Shown here: piece by piece, positions 7,866-15,616 of the stretch
Layout of the letters: every line of letters starts with the position of its first letter
Numbering within the stretch: position 1 is the stretch's first letter
IMG/VR virus record: IMGVR_UViG_3300027759_000007
Coordinates: 1 to 64,000 of that record
Reading direction: 5' to 3' (one strand)
DNA: 64,000 bases
DNA from: a virus
Position numbers and translations under genes: made by a program
The notes under the pieces: model-generated
What the model was told of the DNA's origin: nothing
Databases searched by the model: none
Seen by the model: the letters and a program-made list of their open reading frames with translations, nothing else

Positions 7866-7954
7866 CCGATTGAGAAATTTAGGGGTGCGTATTCTCACTA
7901 ATCAAATGTGATCCCCGAGAAGGTGCAAAGCCTTCACTTACTTTTCACAATCTT

Positions 7955-8209
7955 ATGGCTAAAAAAGCATCATCCAAAAAACCAAACCTATCAGTCGGAC
8001 GTGGCGAGAAGTTGCCAGTATCCAAAGGTGCTGGACTCACTGCTAAAGGCCGCGCCAAGTATAACGCTGCTACAGGGTCAAACCTAAAGGCACCCGCCCC
8101 CAAGCCCAAGACCGAGGCAGACAAGGGCAGGAAGGCTAGCTTCTGCGCTCGCAGTTCCTCTTGGACTGGCGAGCGGGGCAAGGCAGCACGCAAACGCTGG
8201 GCTTGCTGA
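7955..8209 (+). CDS. Small basic DUF6321-like phage protein
   Basis: An 84-residue, very basic protein. It contains GAGLTAKGRAKYNAATGSNLKAPAPKPK (about 24-51), then KASFCARSSS and the terminal RKRWAC. This GxGLTxxGRxKYNxxTGSNLKAP ... SFCAR ... KRW.C arrangement is that of the DUF6321-like phage family, of unknown function. The basic charge suggests nucleic-acid contact. It directly precedes the structured non-coding RNA region. The leader (7866-7954) has short hairpins such as GAAGG/CCTTC at 7919-7935. Confidence 0.8.
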   Translation: MAKKASSKKPNLSVGRGEKLPVSKGAGLTAKGRAKYNAATGSNLKAPAPKPKTEADKGRKASFCARSSSWTGERGKAARKRWAC

Positions 8210-8430
8210 CACAATTTGTGAGCTAGGAAGGAACGCCTAGCAATTCAAGACTCCTACCTGTATGGCGTAGAGCAGGGTAAACCGAGCGGTAAAGTCCGTA
8301 TAACGCCAGCAATTTCCACGGTCCCTTGTGTTTTTCATATTCCGCAAGGTAGGTGTTCTCTCCCGAATCACCCGCACCAGCCAGTCCTGTGCGCCCAGTC
8401 GAAGCAGGTGGTTTCGTTTCCACCCTCTAA

Positions 8431-8484
8431 CCTGTTGTGAGTCGCAACAGGGCTTTGCAAAAGATTGGCCCGACTCACCTTTTT
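8431..8484 (+). promoter_or_regulatory. Pseudoknot or terminator/antiterminator element
   Basis: Hairpin CCTGTTG (8431-8437) / CAACAGG (8445-8451) has the 7-nt loop TGAGTCG, which is perfectly complementary to CGACTCA at 8471-8477. An H-type pseudoknot can form, closed by GGC/GCC. Alternatively GTGAGTCG (8437-8444) pairs with CGACTCAC (8471-8478), which is followed by CTTTTT, giving an intrinsic-terminator-like hairpin that excludes the first one. Confidence 0.5.
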
Positions 8485-8583
8485 GATAGTAGAGTCCAGC
8501 GTCGGGGTGCGAGAGCACCAGATCGAGCGATTAGTCATCGCAGTGCAGGCTTAGACTGAGCTTGCCCGCTGGACTCTACTATC
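8485..8583 (+). ncRNA. RNA module A: 17-bp stem closing a three-hairpin junction
   Basis: GATAGTAGAGTCCAGCG (8485-8501) pairs perfectly with 8567-8583. Inside are three hairpins: GGTGC-GAGA-GCACC (GNRA loop, 8506-8519), GCGAT-TAGTC-ATCGC (8527-8541), and GCAGGCT-TAGACTG-AGCTTGC (8545-8565, one G-U). The loops of hairpins 2 and 3 contain AGTC and GACT and could kiss. The layout is cloverleaf-like but it is not a tRNA. Confidence 0.6.
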
Positions 8584-8584
8584 T

Positions 8585-8700
8585 GAAGGTTGAATTGAGC
8601 GGACATGGAGAAGCATGGCGACTTCCTCAATCCAAGGTTAGCAGCAGGTTCGACTCCTGCCATGTCAGCGGGGACGCCCGCAACGCTCAATTCAGCCTTC
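8585..8700 (+). ncRNA. RNA module B: 17-bp stem enclosing a tRNA-like fold
   Basis: GAAGGTTGAATTGAGCG (8585-8601) pairs with 8684-8700, with one U-G wobble. Inside, GACATG/CATGTC (8602-8607 with 8661-8666) forms an acceptor-like stem, GAAG-8nt-CTTC (8610-8625) a D-like arm, and GCAGG-TTCGACT-CCTGC (8644-8660) a canonical T-arm. Only 17 nt remain where an anticodon arm plus variable loop needs about 22, with no good stem, and no CCA follows. A hairpin GCGGG-GACG-CCCGC (8668-8681) lies on the 3' side. It is therefore not a functional tRNA. It resembles the YrlA/Y RNA plan (end stem plus tRNA mimic). Confidence 0.55.
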
Positions 8701-8726
8701 CATAAAACTAATTTCTGAATAACCAA

Positions 8727-8951
8727 ATGAACTTTTCTAACATGCGTATATGGACAGGCCAAAAAGAACAAGATGGGTGTCGTTTGGAGGTAAGTGACCC
8801 GTGGTTCTACCGAACGGAATTTGAACTCATAGCCAAGCAGCATCGAGAAACTTCAATAGGAGCTAAGTTTGTAGCCTTCCCAGCTTTCAAAGATGGCTAC
8901 CTCCACAGCATGATGGTGTTCATGCTTCCTCCATACAATCACGCTGGATAA
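8727..8951 (+). CDS. Hypothetical protein, 74 residues
   Basis: A soluble 74-residue protein starting MNFSNMRIWTGQKEQDGCRLEVSD and ending MVFMLPPYNHAG. No family recognised and no membrane segment. It lies between the structured RNA and the polymerase. It starts after GAATAACCAA, nearly the same context as the polymerase start (GGATAACCAA), which argues for real translation. Confidence 0.6.
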   Translation: MNFSNMRIWTGQKEQDGCRLEVSDPWFYRTEFELIAKQHRETSIGAKFVAFPAFKDGYLHSMMVFMLPPYNHAG

Positions 8952-8955
8952 CCAA

Positions 8956-11091
8956 ATGCCTCTGACTCTCCATCTTGATTTCGAGACAAAAAGTAGGTGC
9001 GACCTGCCGAAACGAGGCGCGTACCGTTATGCAAACGACGCTTCGACATCTATCTTGTGCGTGGCGATTGCAGAAGGGAATGGCGAACCTGTGCTGTGGA
9101 ACACTTGGCAACGCCCCCATTTTTCCCCTGCTTGGAACTTGATTGAAGCAGCGTCAGACCCCAGCACCATCATCTACGCCCACAACGCGGGATTCGAGCG
9201 CTCAATCAGCGATGCTCTATGGACCAAGACCTTTGGACTGCCAGCACCCCACTACTCACAGTGGCGTTGCACCGCAGCAATGGGAAGGCGTGCGGCACTG
9301 CCAGCTAGTCTGGAAAAGCTGGCAGAGGCGCTCAAGCTCGGACATCAGAAAGACCCGAAGGGGAAGGCGCTCATTCGCAAGTTCTCGATCCCACAAACCG
9401 TGGGCAAGTTGAAAGGGCAGTTCATCAACCCCGAGGACGAGCCAGAGGCATTCAAGGAGTTCTGCCAGTACTGCATCCAAGATGTCAAAGTCGAGCAGGA
9501 GATTCACCGAGTCCTCAAAGACTTCGAGCTTTCTGGCATTCCGCTTGAGACGTTCATCCTCGACATGGAGATCAATGGTCGTGGCTTCCCCGTGAACCTC
9601 GACGCCCTGCACAAGGCTCTCAAAATTGTAGAGGAGGAGAGTGAAAGGCTCGGCGGAGAGTTTACCAAACTGACAGGATGCTCACCCAACCAGAATGCCG
9701 TGTTCCTCGCATGGCTCAAGGAACGTGGCTACGAGGGCGACAACCTGCGTGCTGAGACGTTGGAGGAGACACTGGAAGATGAAGACTTCGACCCAACAAC
9801 CGAGGTCGGACAGGCGCTCACCCTCAAGAAGCAAATCAGCTACGCCTCGCTCAAGAAGATCCCGTCAATGATCAACTGCGCTGGGCCTCACGACAACCGA
9901 GTTCGTGGAACACTCACTTTCCACGGTGCGGGACCGGGGCGATGGAGCGCGACACTGGTGCAGCCTCAGAACTTTAAGCGTCCGACCATTGATGAGACGG
10001 AAGCAGTCTATGACGCCATCTGCTCGGGCTGCGATGCGACGTGGCTGCGTGAGATATATGGATCACCCTTGGAGATGGTGTCATCAAGCATCAGACACTT
10101 TATCCACGACACCGAGAATGGCGACATGCTGGATGCTGACTACGCAGCTATCGAAGCTCGCGTCATCGCATGGCAGGCACAAGAGGAGTGGAGACTTGAG
10201 GTGTTTCGCACTCACGGCAAGATTTACGAAGCATCGGCTTCTCAGATGTTCAAAGTCCCTTTCACTGAGTTTGAGCAATACAAGAAGGAGCATGGTAAAG
10301 TCCACCCGCTGCGCCTGAAGGGGAAGGTGGCAGAGTTGGCCCTCGGCTATCGTGGAGGACCTGGGGCAATGGAGAAGATGGGTGCGCTCAAGCAAGGACT
10401 CACCAAGAAGGAGCTACCTGCCATCGTGAAAGCATGGCGCGAGGCTTCCCCGAGCATCGTCAAACTGTGGGATGAAACCGAAGCCGCAGCGGTGCAGGCT
10501 GTCAGAACACCTAACATCAAAATTCCATTCGGTGTGCGGTGTCACTTCATCAGCACTCGGACGGCGGGGATGAACTACCTTTTCATGGTACTGCCGAGCG
10601 GTCGCCGTATTGCTTACCCAGATCCTATGATTGAGAAGGTGCTTGTGTGGGGCGTGAAGAAGATCATCAAAGATGAGAACGACGGAGATGTGGAGGAGAT
10701 GAGCTGGTTCAAGATTCTCAACCCCACCACTGATCAGATTCTTCAGGTTAAAGAGAAGCACTCGAATGCCCGCACCAAGGACGGCTTGACAATCTTCAGC
10801 CAGCTACCCAAAACCGTCCATTGGGGGAGATCGCTGACTCACGGCGGGATTCTCGTTGAGAACTGTGTCCAGGGTATAGCCTTCGACTTCATGGCAGAAG
10901 GTGCCCTCAACGCCAGCAAAGCAGGCTACGAAATCTGTGCCCTCATCCACGATGAAGCCCTGTCAGCCTACCATCCTGAGCAGGGACAGACGCTTGAGGA
11001 GTTTGTCGCGCTTTTGACAAAACTTCCTGCATGGGCTGACGGAATGCCGTTGAAAGCAGAGGGTGATGTCGTTAAATTCTATAAAAAATGA
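8956..11091 (+). CDS. polA: Family A DNA polymerase with 3'-5' exonuclease domain
   Basis: A 711-residue phage replicative polymerase. The exonuclease domain begins LHLDFETKS (D8, E10), with HNAGFERS at about 74-81 and a later exo motif CQYCIQDVKVEQEI. Polymerase motif A is DADYAAIEARVIAWQ (from D393), motif B is LRLKGKVAELALGYRGG (about 452-468), and motif C is IHDEA (H665, D666, E667). There is no 5'-3' nuclease domain. The length matches the phage PolA type that accompanies DUF2815, VRR-NUC and SNF2 helicase genes, all present here. It probably replicates the genome with the primase-helicase at 2220. Its stop overlaps the next start. Confidence 0.95.
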   Translation: MPLTLHLDFETKSRCDLPKRGAYRYANDASTSILCVAIAEGNGEPVLWNTWQRPHFSPAWNLIEAASDPSTIIYAHNAGFERSISDALWTKTFGLPAPHYSQWRCTAAMGRRAALPASLEKLAEALKLGHQKDPKGKALIRKFSIPQTVGKLKGQFINPEDEPEAFKEFCQYCIQDVKVEQEIHRVLKDFELSGIPLETFILDMEINGRGFPVNLDALHKALKIVEEESERLGGEFTKLTGCSPNQNAVFLAWLKERGYEGDNLRAETLEETLEDEDFDPTTEVGQALTLKKQISYASLKKIPSMINCAGPHDNRVRGTLTFHGAGPGRWSATLVQPQNFKRPTIDETEAVYDAICSGCDATWLREIYGSPLEMVSSSIRHFIHDTENGDMLDADYAAIEARVIAWQAQEEWRLEVFRTHGKIYEASASQMFKVPFTEFEQYKKEHGKVHPLRLKGKVAELALGYRGGPGAMEKMGALKQGLTKKELPAIVKAWREASPSIVKLWDETEAAAVQAVRTPNIKIPFGVRCHFISTRTAGMNYLFMVLPSGRRIAYPDPMIEKVLVWGVKKIIKDENDGDVEEMSWFKILNPTTDQILQVKEKHSNARTKDGLTIFSQLPKTVHWGRSLTHGGILVENCVQGIAFDFMAEGALNASKAGYEICALIHDEALSAYHPEQGQTLEEFVALLTKLPAWADGMPLKAEGDVVKFYKK

Positions 11092-11402
11092 CCCACACCC
11101 TCAACACTTGGCCGAATATTTTCGACCGCATCAGGTCAGGCATCCAGCCGTTCGACATCCGAGCCAACCTTCGTTTCAGCGAGGGTGACACCATCATCCA
11201 CAAGGAGTTTGCTCCATGTGAGACGTGCCGGGGCACAGGCGAGGCAGGAAACATCGTTGACGCATGTCCTACTTGTGTGGGCAAGCGTGGCACCTACACA
11301 GGCAGGACACTCGAATCGACTGTGACCTGCGTGTCCTCCTTCAAACAATCCTTCAACACCGTAGTCCTCGGACTCGACATAACGAAAGACGAGAACCCAT
11401 GA
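11088..11402 (+). CDS. Small zinc-binding hypothetical protein
   Basis: A 104-residue protein. Two CxxC pairs, CETCRGTGEAG and CPTCVGKRG (about residues 43-68), form a DnaJ-like zinc knuckle flanked by beta-rich sequence. The N-terminal half (FDRIRSGIQPFDIRANLRFSEGDTIIHKEF) resembles phage proteins with a short DUF3850/ASCH-like fold ('I..G.K.FDIR.NDR.F..GD...L.EF'), so an RNA-binding ASCH-type fold fused to a zinc knuckle is plausible. It overlaps its neighbours by 4 nt at both ends. Confidence 0.65.
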   Translation: MTHTLNTWPNIFDRIRSGIQPFDIRANLRFSEGDTIIHKEFAPCETCRGTGEAGNIVDACPTCVGKRGTYTGRTLESTVTCVSSFKQSFNTVVLGLDITKDENP

Positions 11403-11587
11403 GCGACACAGGCAACTCCATTACCCCCACCGAAGCCGAGCACGACGAGCACTACGCTCACAAGTGCTGGGGCTGTGACAAGCCCTTCAAGCTGTGCGGA
11501 GAAAGGCCCGCAGGCGAGTGTAAAGATGGCGACCTGTGCCAAGACTGTATGGATGCTAGACAAAAACTAACCGACGAAGAACAATGA
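11399..11587 (+). CDS. Small cysteine-rich protein
   Basis: A 62-residue protein from ATG 11399, which overlaps the upstream stop (an upstream in-frame start at 11264 would overlap the neighbour extensively). Cysteines occur as CWGC, C-G-E, CKDGDLC and CQDC, so a single zinc site is likely. No family recognised. It ends in an ATG overlap with the VRR-NUC gene. Confidence 0.6.
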   Translation: MSDTGNSITPTEAEHDEHYAHKCWGCDKPFKLCGERPAGECKDGDLCQDCMDARQKLTDEEQ

Positions 11588-11898
11588 CACACGAACCACT
11601 CGAAAAAGAAATTGAAAAAAAGATCGGCGACTACGCCAAGAAGCATGGATGCCTCTATTGGAAGCTCACATCCCCCGCGAACCGTGCCGTGCCCGACCGC
11701 ATGATCTGCACCAATCGCGGGATCGTCGGGTTCCTTGAAGTCAAGCGTCGGGGGTGCAAGCCCACCGAACTGCAACTTGTCAAGATGAAGGAACTCAAAG
11801 ACCGAGGACATCAAGTGACATGGTGCGACAGCGTGGAGGCGGGCATTCGATTTGTGGATGACCTGCTGAACCCATACCCAACATGTGAGGAAATATGA
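11584..11898 (+). CDS. VRR-NUC domain nuclease
   Basis: A 104-residue stand-alone nuclease of the VRR-NUC family (PD-(D/E)XK fold). Motifs are PDRM (D38), GIVGFLEVKRRG (E52, K54) and the following KPTELQ (Q64), all in canonical order. Members act as structure-specific or Holliday-junction-type nucleases. The phage forms usually sit between the polymerase and an SNF2-type helicase, exactly as here, which suggests a role in replication or recombination intermediates. It overlaps both neighbours. Confidence 0.9.
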   Translation: MTHEPLEKEIEKKIGDYAKKHGCLYWKLTSPANRAVPDRMICTNRGIVGFLEVKRRGCKPTELQLVKMKELKDRGHQVTWCDSVEAGIRFVDDLLNPYPTCEEI

Positions 11899-13346
11899 AT
11901 TTCCCCTCCTCAGAGCCTCAAGACCTGCTCACTGACCACCTTCTTGCCCACCCCCATGCTCTTGGCTTTGTCGGGGTAGGAATCGGCAAGACAGCGGCAA
12001 CCTTAGCCGCCTTTGCACATCTGCGTAAGTCAGGAGAGTCGTGTGGTGCGTTGGTCCTCGCTCCTGTGCGGGTAGCCAACCTCACTTGGCCCCTGGAAGT
12101 GCAACGCTGGGATGACTTCAACTCGCTGCGTGTGGCTAACCTGCGACAGGAGAGCGGGAAGCGTGCGTTCCTGCAAGGCACGGCTGACATCTATGTCTGC
12201 AACTACGAGGCGATCCCGATGTTACTACGGCTAGTGGAGGCGAGGAAGAAGACGGGAAAGGGGCTACCCTATGACACGCTGATTATTGATGAGTCCACCA
12301 AGATCAAGAATCCATCAGCCAAGCGAGCCAACGCCTACCGCCGTGAAGTGCCCCATGCCAGCCACAAGCGCATCTGGGCGCTCACAGGAACGCCAGCACC
12401 CAACTCCCTGCTCGACCTCTTTGCACAAGCCCGCTTCGTGGATGGTGGTCAGCGTCTCGGCAGAGCCTTCGACCTGTTCAAGCAGACCTACTTCAAACAG
12501 TCGGGCTACCAAGGCTATCAGTGGAAAGAACTCCCAGGGTCGAAGAAAGCCATTGAGCAGCGCATCCATGACATCACGCTCACGCTCAGATCGAAAGACT
12601 GGCTCGACATACCAGACACCGTGGTTGAGGACGTGGACATCCACCTCCCACCCAAACTGATTGCAGACTACAAAGCATTCGAGAAGGAGCTAGTGCTCCA
12701 GATTCGACAAGACAAAGAGATCACAGCGACCAATGCTGCCGCTCTTGTCTCCAAGCTGCTTCAGTTCACCTCGGGCAGTCTCTACGACGAGGACAAAAAG
12801 TACCATGACATCCACGAACTAAAACTGGATGCTCTCGCCAAGATTGCCAAGGAGACCAAAAGCCCGATTCTGGTTGCCTACGCTTTCCAGCATGAATCTC
12901 ACCGCATCAGAGCAAGGTTTCCACAAGCTCGGTTCTTCAGTGACGCGAAGACACCCGAGGCTCAGAGAAAGCTCTTGGACGACTGGAACAGCGGGCGAAT
13001 TGAGATGCTGGTAGCTCACCCCAAGTCCATTGGTCACGGGTTGAACATGCAGGGTTATCCAGGTGTCGTGATCAACCTCATCGTTTGGTTTACCCTGACG
13101 TACAGCCGGGAGGACTATGAGCAGCTTATTGCTCGTCTTGTGCGTCGAGGTCAGGAGAACTTTGTCACAGTCTATCGCCTGATGGTCGAGAATACCGTGG
13201 ACTGGGCGGTAGCCACTGTGATCGAGGACAAGCGTGCGACCGAAGATCGGTTACTTACTGCTTTGCAGCTTTTGGAATCGTGCCGCGAGGTGCCTTTGAA
13301 GACGAAGAGAAATGACAGTAACTACTTGGAGGGAGAATGGATCTGA
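11895..13346 (+). CDS. SNF2-type SF2 helicase/ATPase
   Basis: A 483-residue protein. The Walker A is GVGIGKTAAT (about 27-36), motif II is LIIDESTKIKN (D132, E133), and motif III-like WALTGTPAPN follows. The C-terminal RecA-like lobe has HPKSIGHGLNMQG and the arginine-finger region EQLIARLVRRGQ (motif VI). This is the phage SNF2/DEAD-like ATPase that pairs with VRR-NUC and probably remodels or translocates on DNA. It contains one complete two-lobe helicase core and nothing extra. The next gene follows after 1 nt. Confidence 0.9.
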   Translation: MNFPSSEPQDLLTDHLLAHPHALGFVGVGIGKTAATLAAFAHLRKSGESCGALVLAPVRVANLTWPLEVQRWDDFNSLRVANLRQESGKRAFLQGTADIYVCNYEAIPMLLRLVEARKKTGKGLPYDTLIIDESTKIKNPSAKRANAYRREVPHASHKRIWALTGTPAPNSLLDLFAQARFVDGGQRLGRAFDLFKQTYFKQSGYQGYQWKELPGSKKAIEQRIHDITLTLRSKDWLDIPDTVVEDVDIHLPPKLIADYKAFEKELVLQIRQDKEITATNAAALVSKLLQFTSGSLYDEDKKYHDIHELKLDALAKIAKETKSPILVAYAFQHESHRIRARFPQARFFSDAKTPEAQRKLLDDWNSGRIEMLVAHPKSIGHGLNMQGYPGVVINLIVWFTLTYSREDYEQLIARLVRRGQENFVTVYRLMVENTVDWAVATVIEDKRATEDRLLTALQLLESCREVPLKTKRNDSNYLEGEWI

Positions 13347-13347
13347 C

Positions 13348-13632
13348 ATGCCTCAGAAACCGACCATCTGGGCACGCAACGCCCGTCTCCGACTGCTGAC
13401 CGCCCTCGGCGGATGTTGTGCTGAGTGCTTCGCTCTAACACACTTGGAGTTTGACTGTATCCTCCCACAAGGACACGTCCATCACACGCTAGGCACAGCC
13501 AAGCGGATGACGTTCTACCGCAGGCAACACACAGAGGGTAATCTGCAAATCCTGTGCAACCGATGCAATCGTCAGAAAGCGAAATTGGATGTTGTATATT
13601 TGAAACAAAAGCTAGAGACTGAACCATTCTGA
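13348..13632 (+). CDS. HNH endonuclease-type protein
   Basis: A 94-residue protein starting at ATG 13348 behind a GGAGGGAG Shine-Dalgarno, one of the few in this genome. CCAEC (about 21-25), the LEFDCILPQGHVHH segment and the C-terminal GNLQILCNRCNRQK provide the zinc knuckles and an HNH core (H..H..N, CxxC). In phages, HNH proteins next to terminase genes often help packaging nicking, and this one lies just before the large terminase. A free homing nuclease is the alternative. Confidence 0.75.
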   Translation: MPQKPTIWARNARLRLLTALGGCCAECFALTHLEFDCILPQGHVHHTLGTAKRMTFYRRQHTEGNLQILCNRCNRQKAKLDVVYLKQKLETEPF

Positions 13633-13655
13633 ATTATGAAGCACACCTCAAAAAG

Positions 13656-15581
13656 ATGGCGCTAATCGTCCCAACCACCAAGAAAGAGATCAACAAGCTA
13701 TACCGAGTCAAGTATGGGTTAAAATGGAACCCTCTTTGTGGCGCAAATGGTCAGCCCGTAGCACAGCGCCCAGATGTCTTCATCGAACAAGAATGCTTAC
13801 GCTTCTACGACATCCTCAAGAAGCAGCCGGGAAACTTGATGCTTACTTGGGAAGAACACTTCCAGAAGTTTGTTGAACTGATCTGGAATAATAAGGAGTG
13901 CAGTTACAAATTCTCTTGGAACCCTTTAGCCCTCAGAATGCTGAAGGAAGTCAGAAATCACCGCTTTCTTGGTGTCTCGGGACACGCTTCATCGGGGAAA
14001 TCGCAGTTTGGAGCTATATGGGCACTCGCTAACTTTCTCATTTCGCCAGAGGATACCCGAGTTCTTGTCACTTCTACGTCCCTTCAAGAGTCAAGACTGC
14101 GTATTTGGGGGACAATCGAGCGCTATTGGGGTGAAGCAGAAAAGTATTTTTCGCAAGTTTCAGCCTCGCTCAACTCACCGCCGTCTATGCCAGGGAAGTT
14201 GGTTACTTCGTCAGGTAAGATCACAGGATTCATCAACGGGAAAACAAACGACCTCGTAGGTATAGCTTTGATTGCAGGAGGTAAAGGCAACGATGGCGAT
14301 GCATCCACAAAAATTGGTTTCAAATCTCAAGGCAAACTGATCCTTGTTGCTGACGAACTTCCGCTATTGACTCACAAACTTTATGAATCTACGAGCAATT
14401 TGCTCTCGGTTGATGGTTTCCAGATGCTCGCTACAGGAAATTTTACTTCTGCGTTCGACCCATTCGGAATGTTTACTGAGCCAGAAGAAGGCTGGAGCAA
14501 TGTCACCGAGGACATGTATGCGTGGCGAACTAAAGTTGGTGGGTATTGCATTCGCTTCGATGGTGAACAATCTCCCAACGTCATCGCCAAGAAAGAGATT
14601 TACCCCGGTCTTCTGACAGAGAAAGGCTTGCAGGAAATTCGTGAACGTAACGGTGAAAAGTCTCCAGCGTTCTACCGGATGATTAAATCTTTCCCCTGCC
14701 CAACGGGTCAGGAGCACATGATCTACAGCGAGCCAGAACTGATCGGAAACTTTGCAGATCACATAGGCAATACACCTTGGCTCCGCAGACCAATCCCACT
14801 CGCGTTTCTCGACCCATCATTCTCGACAGGCGGGGATGCTGCCGCAGCCTCGTTCGGTCTGTTGGGTGATGCACAGGTCGCAGGCAAGACTGTCACCATA
14901 TTGGAGAAGGTCGCTACCATCGACCTGATGATGAAGGTGAACGCTCGGGCCAAGGATTATGACCGCAACGAGCAGCTCGCTGACCTGTTCATCACTGAAT
15001 GTAACCTGCGTGGTGTAGCAATCGAGGACCGAGGAGTCGATGCAACTGGTGGGGGAGATCCATTCGCTTCGTTGATGGCTATCAAGATGGGCAAAGGCTT
15101 TCAACTTGTCTCCTTTGGTGGTGCGGCTTCTGATGCGTCTGTCAGCAAGACAGATACACGTCCAGGCAAAGACCGATTCGTCAACAAAGTCTCAGAGCTT
15201 TGGTATGTCGGGAAAGAGTTTGTCCTATCAGGACAGATTCGCGGCCTTGATCCTGAGACGATTCTAGAACTCATCAACCGCACCTATAAGTCCATCGGTC
15301 GGCGCATCCAAGTCGAGCCAAAGGACAAGATGAAAGAGAGAACCAGCGGTCGAAGCCCCGACCGTGCGGACTCATGGGTAGGGTTGCTGGAGGTGGCAAG
15401 GCGCAGGCACAAGTTCATGGCAGCAGCCCGCGCAGCCATTCAACCTGCAAAGATTGAGACTCCTGACGACTGGTTCGCCCCACCCAAGGAAGAGAAGGGC
15501 AAGAAGTTCCGCGACTTCTTTGGCACCGACGTTGGATTTCACAATGAGGGAAATTTCGCTTGGGGCGAAGAACTTCATTGA
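13656..15581 (+). CDS. terL: Terminase large subunit
   Basis: A 641-residue packaging motor. The N-terminal ATPase has Walker A GHASSGKS (109-116) and Walker B LILVADELP (D233, E234). The RNase H-like nuclease is marked by LAFLDPSFSTGGD (D386), VAIEDRGVDATGGGDP, and the terminal DRADSWVG aspartate. The order and length are those of large podovirus/siphovirus terminases. It lies on the opposite strand and far from the small-terminase candidate at 58363, so packaging genes are split on this map. A mini-frame of nine codons (13636-13665) precedes and overlaps the start. Confidence 0.92.
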   Translation: MALIVPTTKKEINKLYRVKYGLKWNPLCGANGQPVAQRPDVFIEQECLRFYDILKKQPGNLMLTWEEHFQKFVELIWNNKECSYKFSWNPLALRMLKEVRNHRFLGVSGHASSGKSQFGAIWALANFLISPEDTRVLVTSTSLQESRLRIWGTIERYWGEAEKYFSQVSASLNSPPSMPGKLVTSSGKITGFINGKTNDLVGIALIAGGKGNDGDASTKIGFKSQGKLILVADELPLLTHKLYESTSNLLSVDGFQMLATGNFTSAFDPFGMFTEPEEGWSNVTEDMYAWRTKVGGYCIRFDGEQSPNVIAKKEIYPGLLTEKGLQEIRERNGEKSPAFYRMIKSFPCPTGQEHMIYSEPELIGNFADHIGNTPWLRRPIPLAFLDPSFSTGGDAAAASFGLLGDAQVAGKTVTILEKVATIDLMMKVNARAKDYDRNEQLADLFITECNLRGVAIEDRGVDATGGGDPFASLMAIKMGKGFQLVSFGGAASDASVSKTDTRPGKDRFVNKVSELWYVGKEFVLSGQIRGLDPETILELINRTYKSIGRRIQVEPKDKMKERTSGRSPDRADSWVGLLEVARRRHKFMAAARAAIQPAKIETPDDWFAPPKEEKGKKFRDFFGTDVGFHNEGNFAWGEELH

Positions 15582-15616
15582 CTCAAGACGTTGGCGGTTC
15601 TATTTTTAGAAACCCT

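Larger units (their letters stand above)
8222..8700 (+). ncRNA. Candidate large structured non-coding RNA (about 480 nt)
   Basis: A gene-free stretch between the DUF6321-like gene and the 74-residue gene at 8727, with dense perfect inverted repeats on the + strand. In order: GCTAGG/CCTAGC (8222-8241); CCTACCT/AGGTAGG (8253-8259 with 8347-8353) enclosing TGGCGT/ACGCCA (8263-8268 with 8303-8308); a bulged GCACCAG/CTGTGC hairpin (8374-8392); GGTGG/CCACC (8407-8424); a pseudoknot-like unit (8431-8484); and two modules with 17-bp closing stems (8485-8583 and 8585-8700). The second encloses a tRNA-like fold with a canonical T-loop. Covariation data would be needed for proof. The orientation is set by the T-loop and by the flanking + strand genes. 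Size and elaboration recall large ornate phage RNAs such as GOLLD and ROOL, but I do not recognise it as either. Confidence 0.6.

Noticed and set aside
8602-8667. A functional tRNA gene
   Set aside because: The anticodon arm is missing, the first acceptor pair is mismatched and no CCA is encoded, so only a tRNA-like module is claimed.
8222-8700. A retron or DGR element
   Set aside because: No reverse transcriptase gene is visible anywhere in the window, so the inverted repeats are not read as msr-msd or a template/variable repeat pair.
8237-8843. Minus-strand open frames over the structured RNA region
   Set aside because: They have no coupled start or recognisable motif, cross the inverted repeats, and run against the flanking + strand operon, so the region is read as RNA and not protein.
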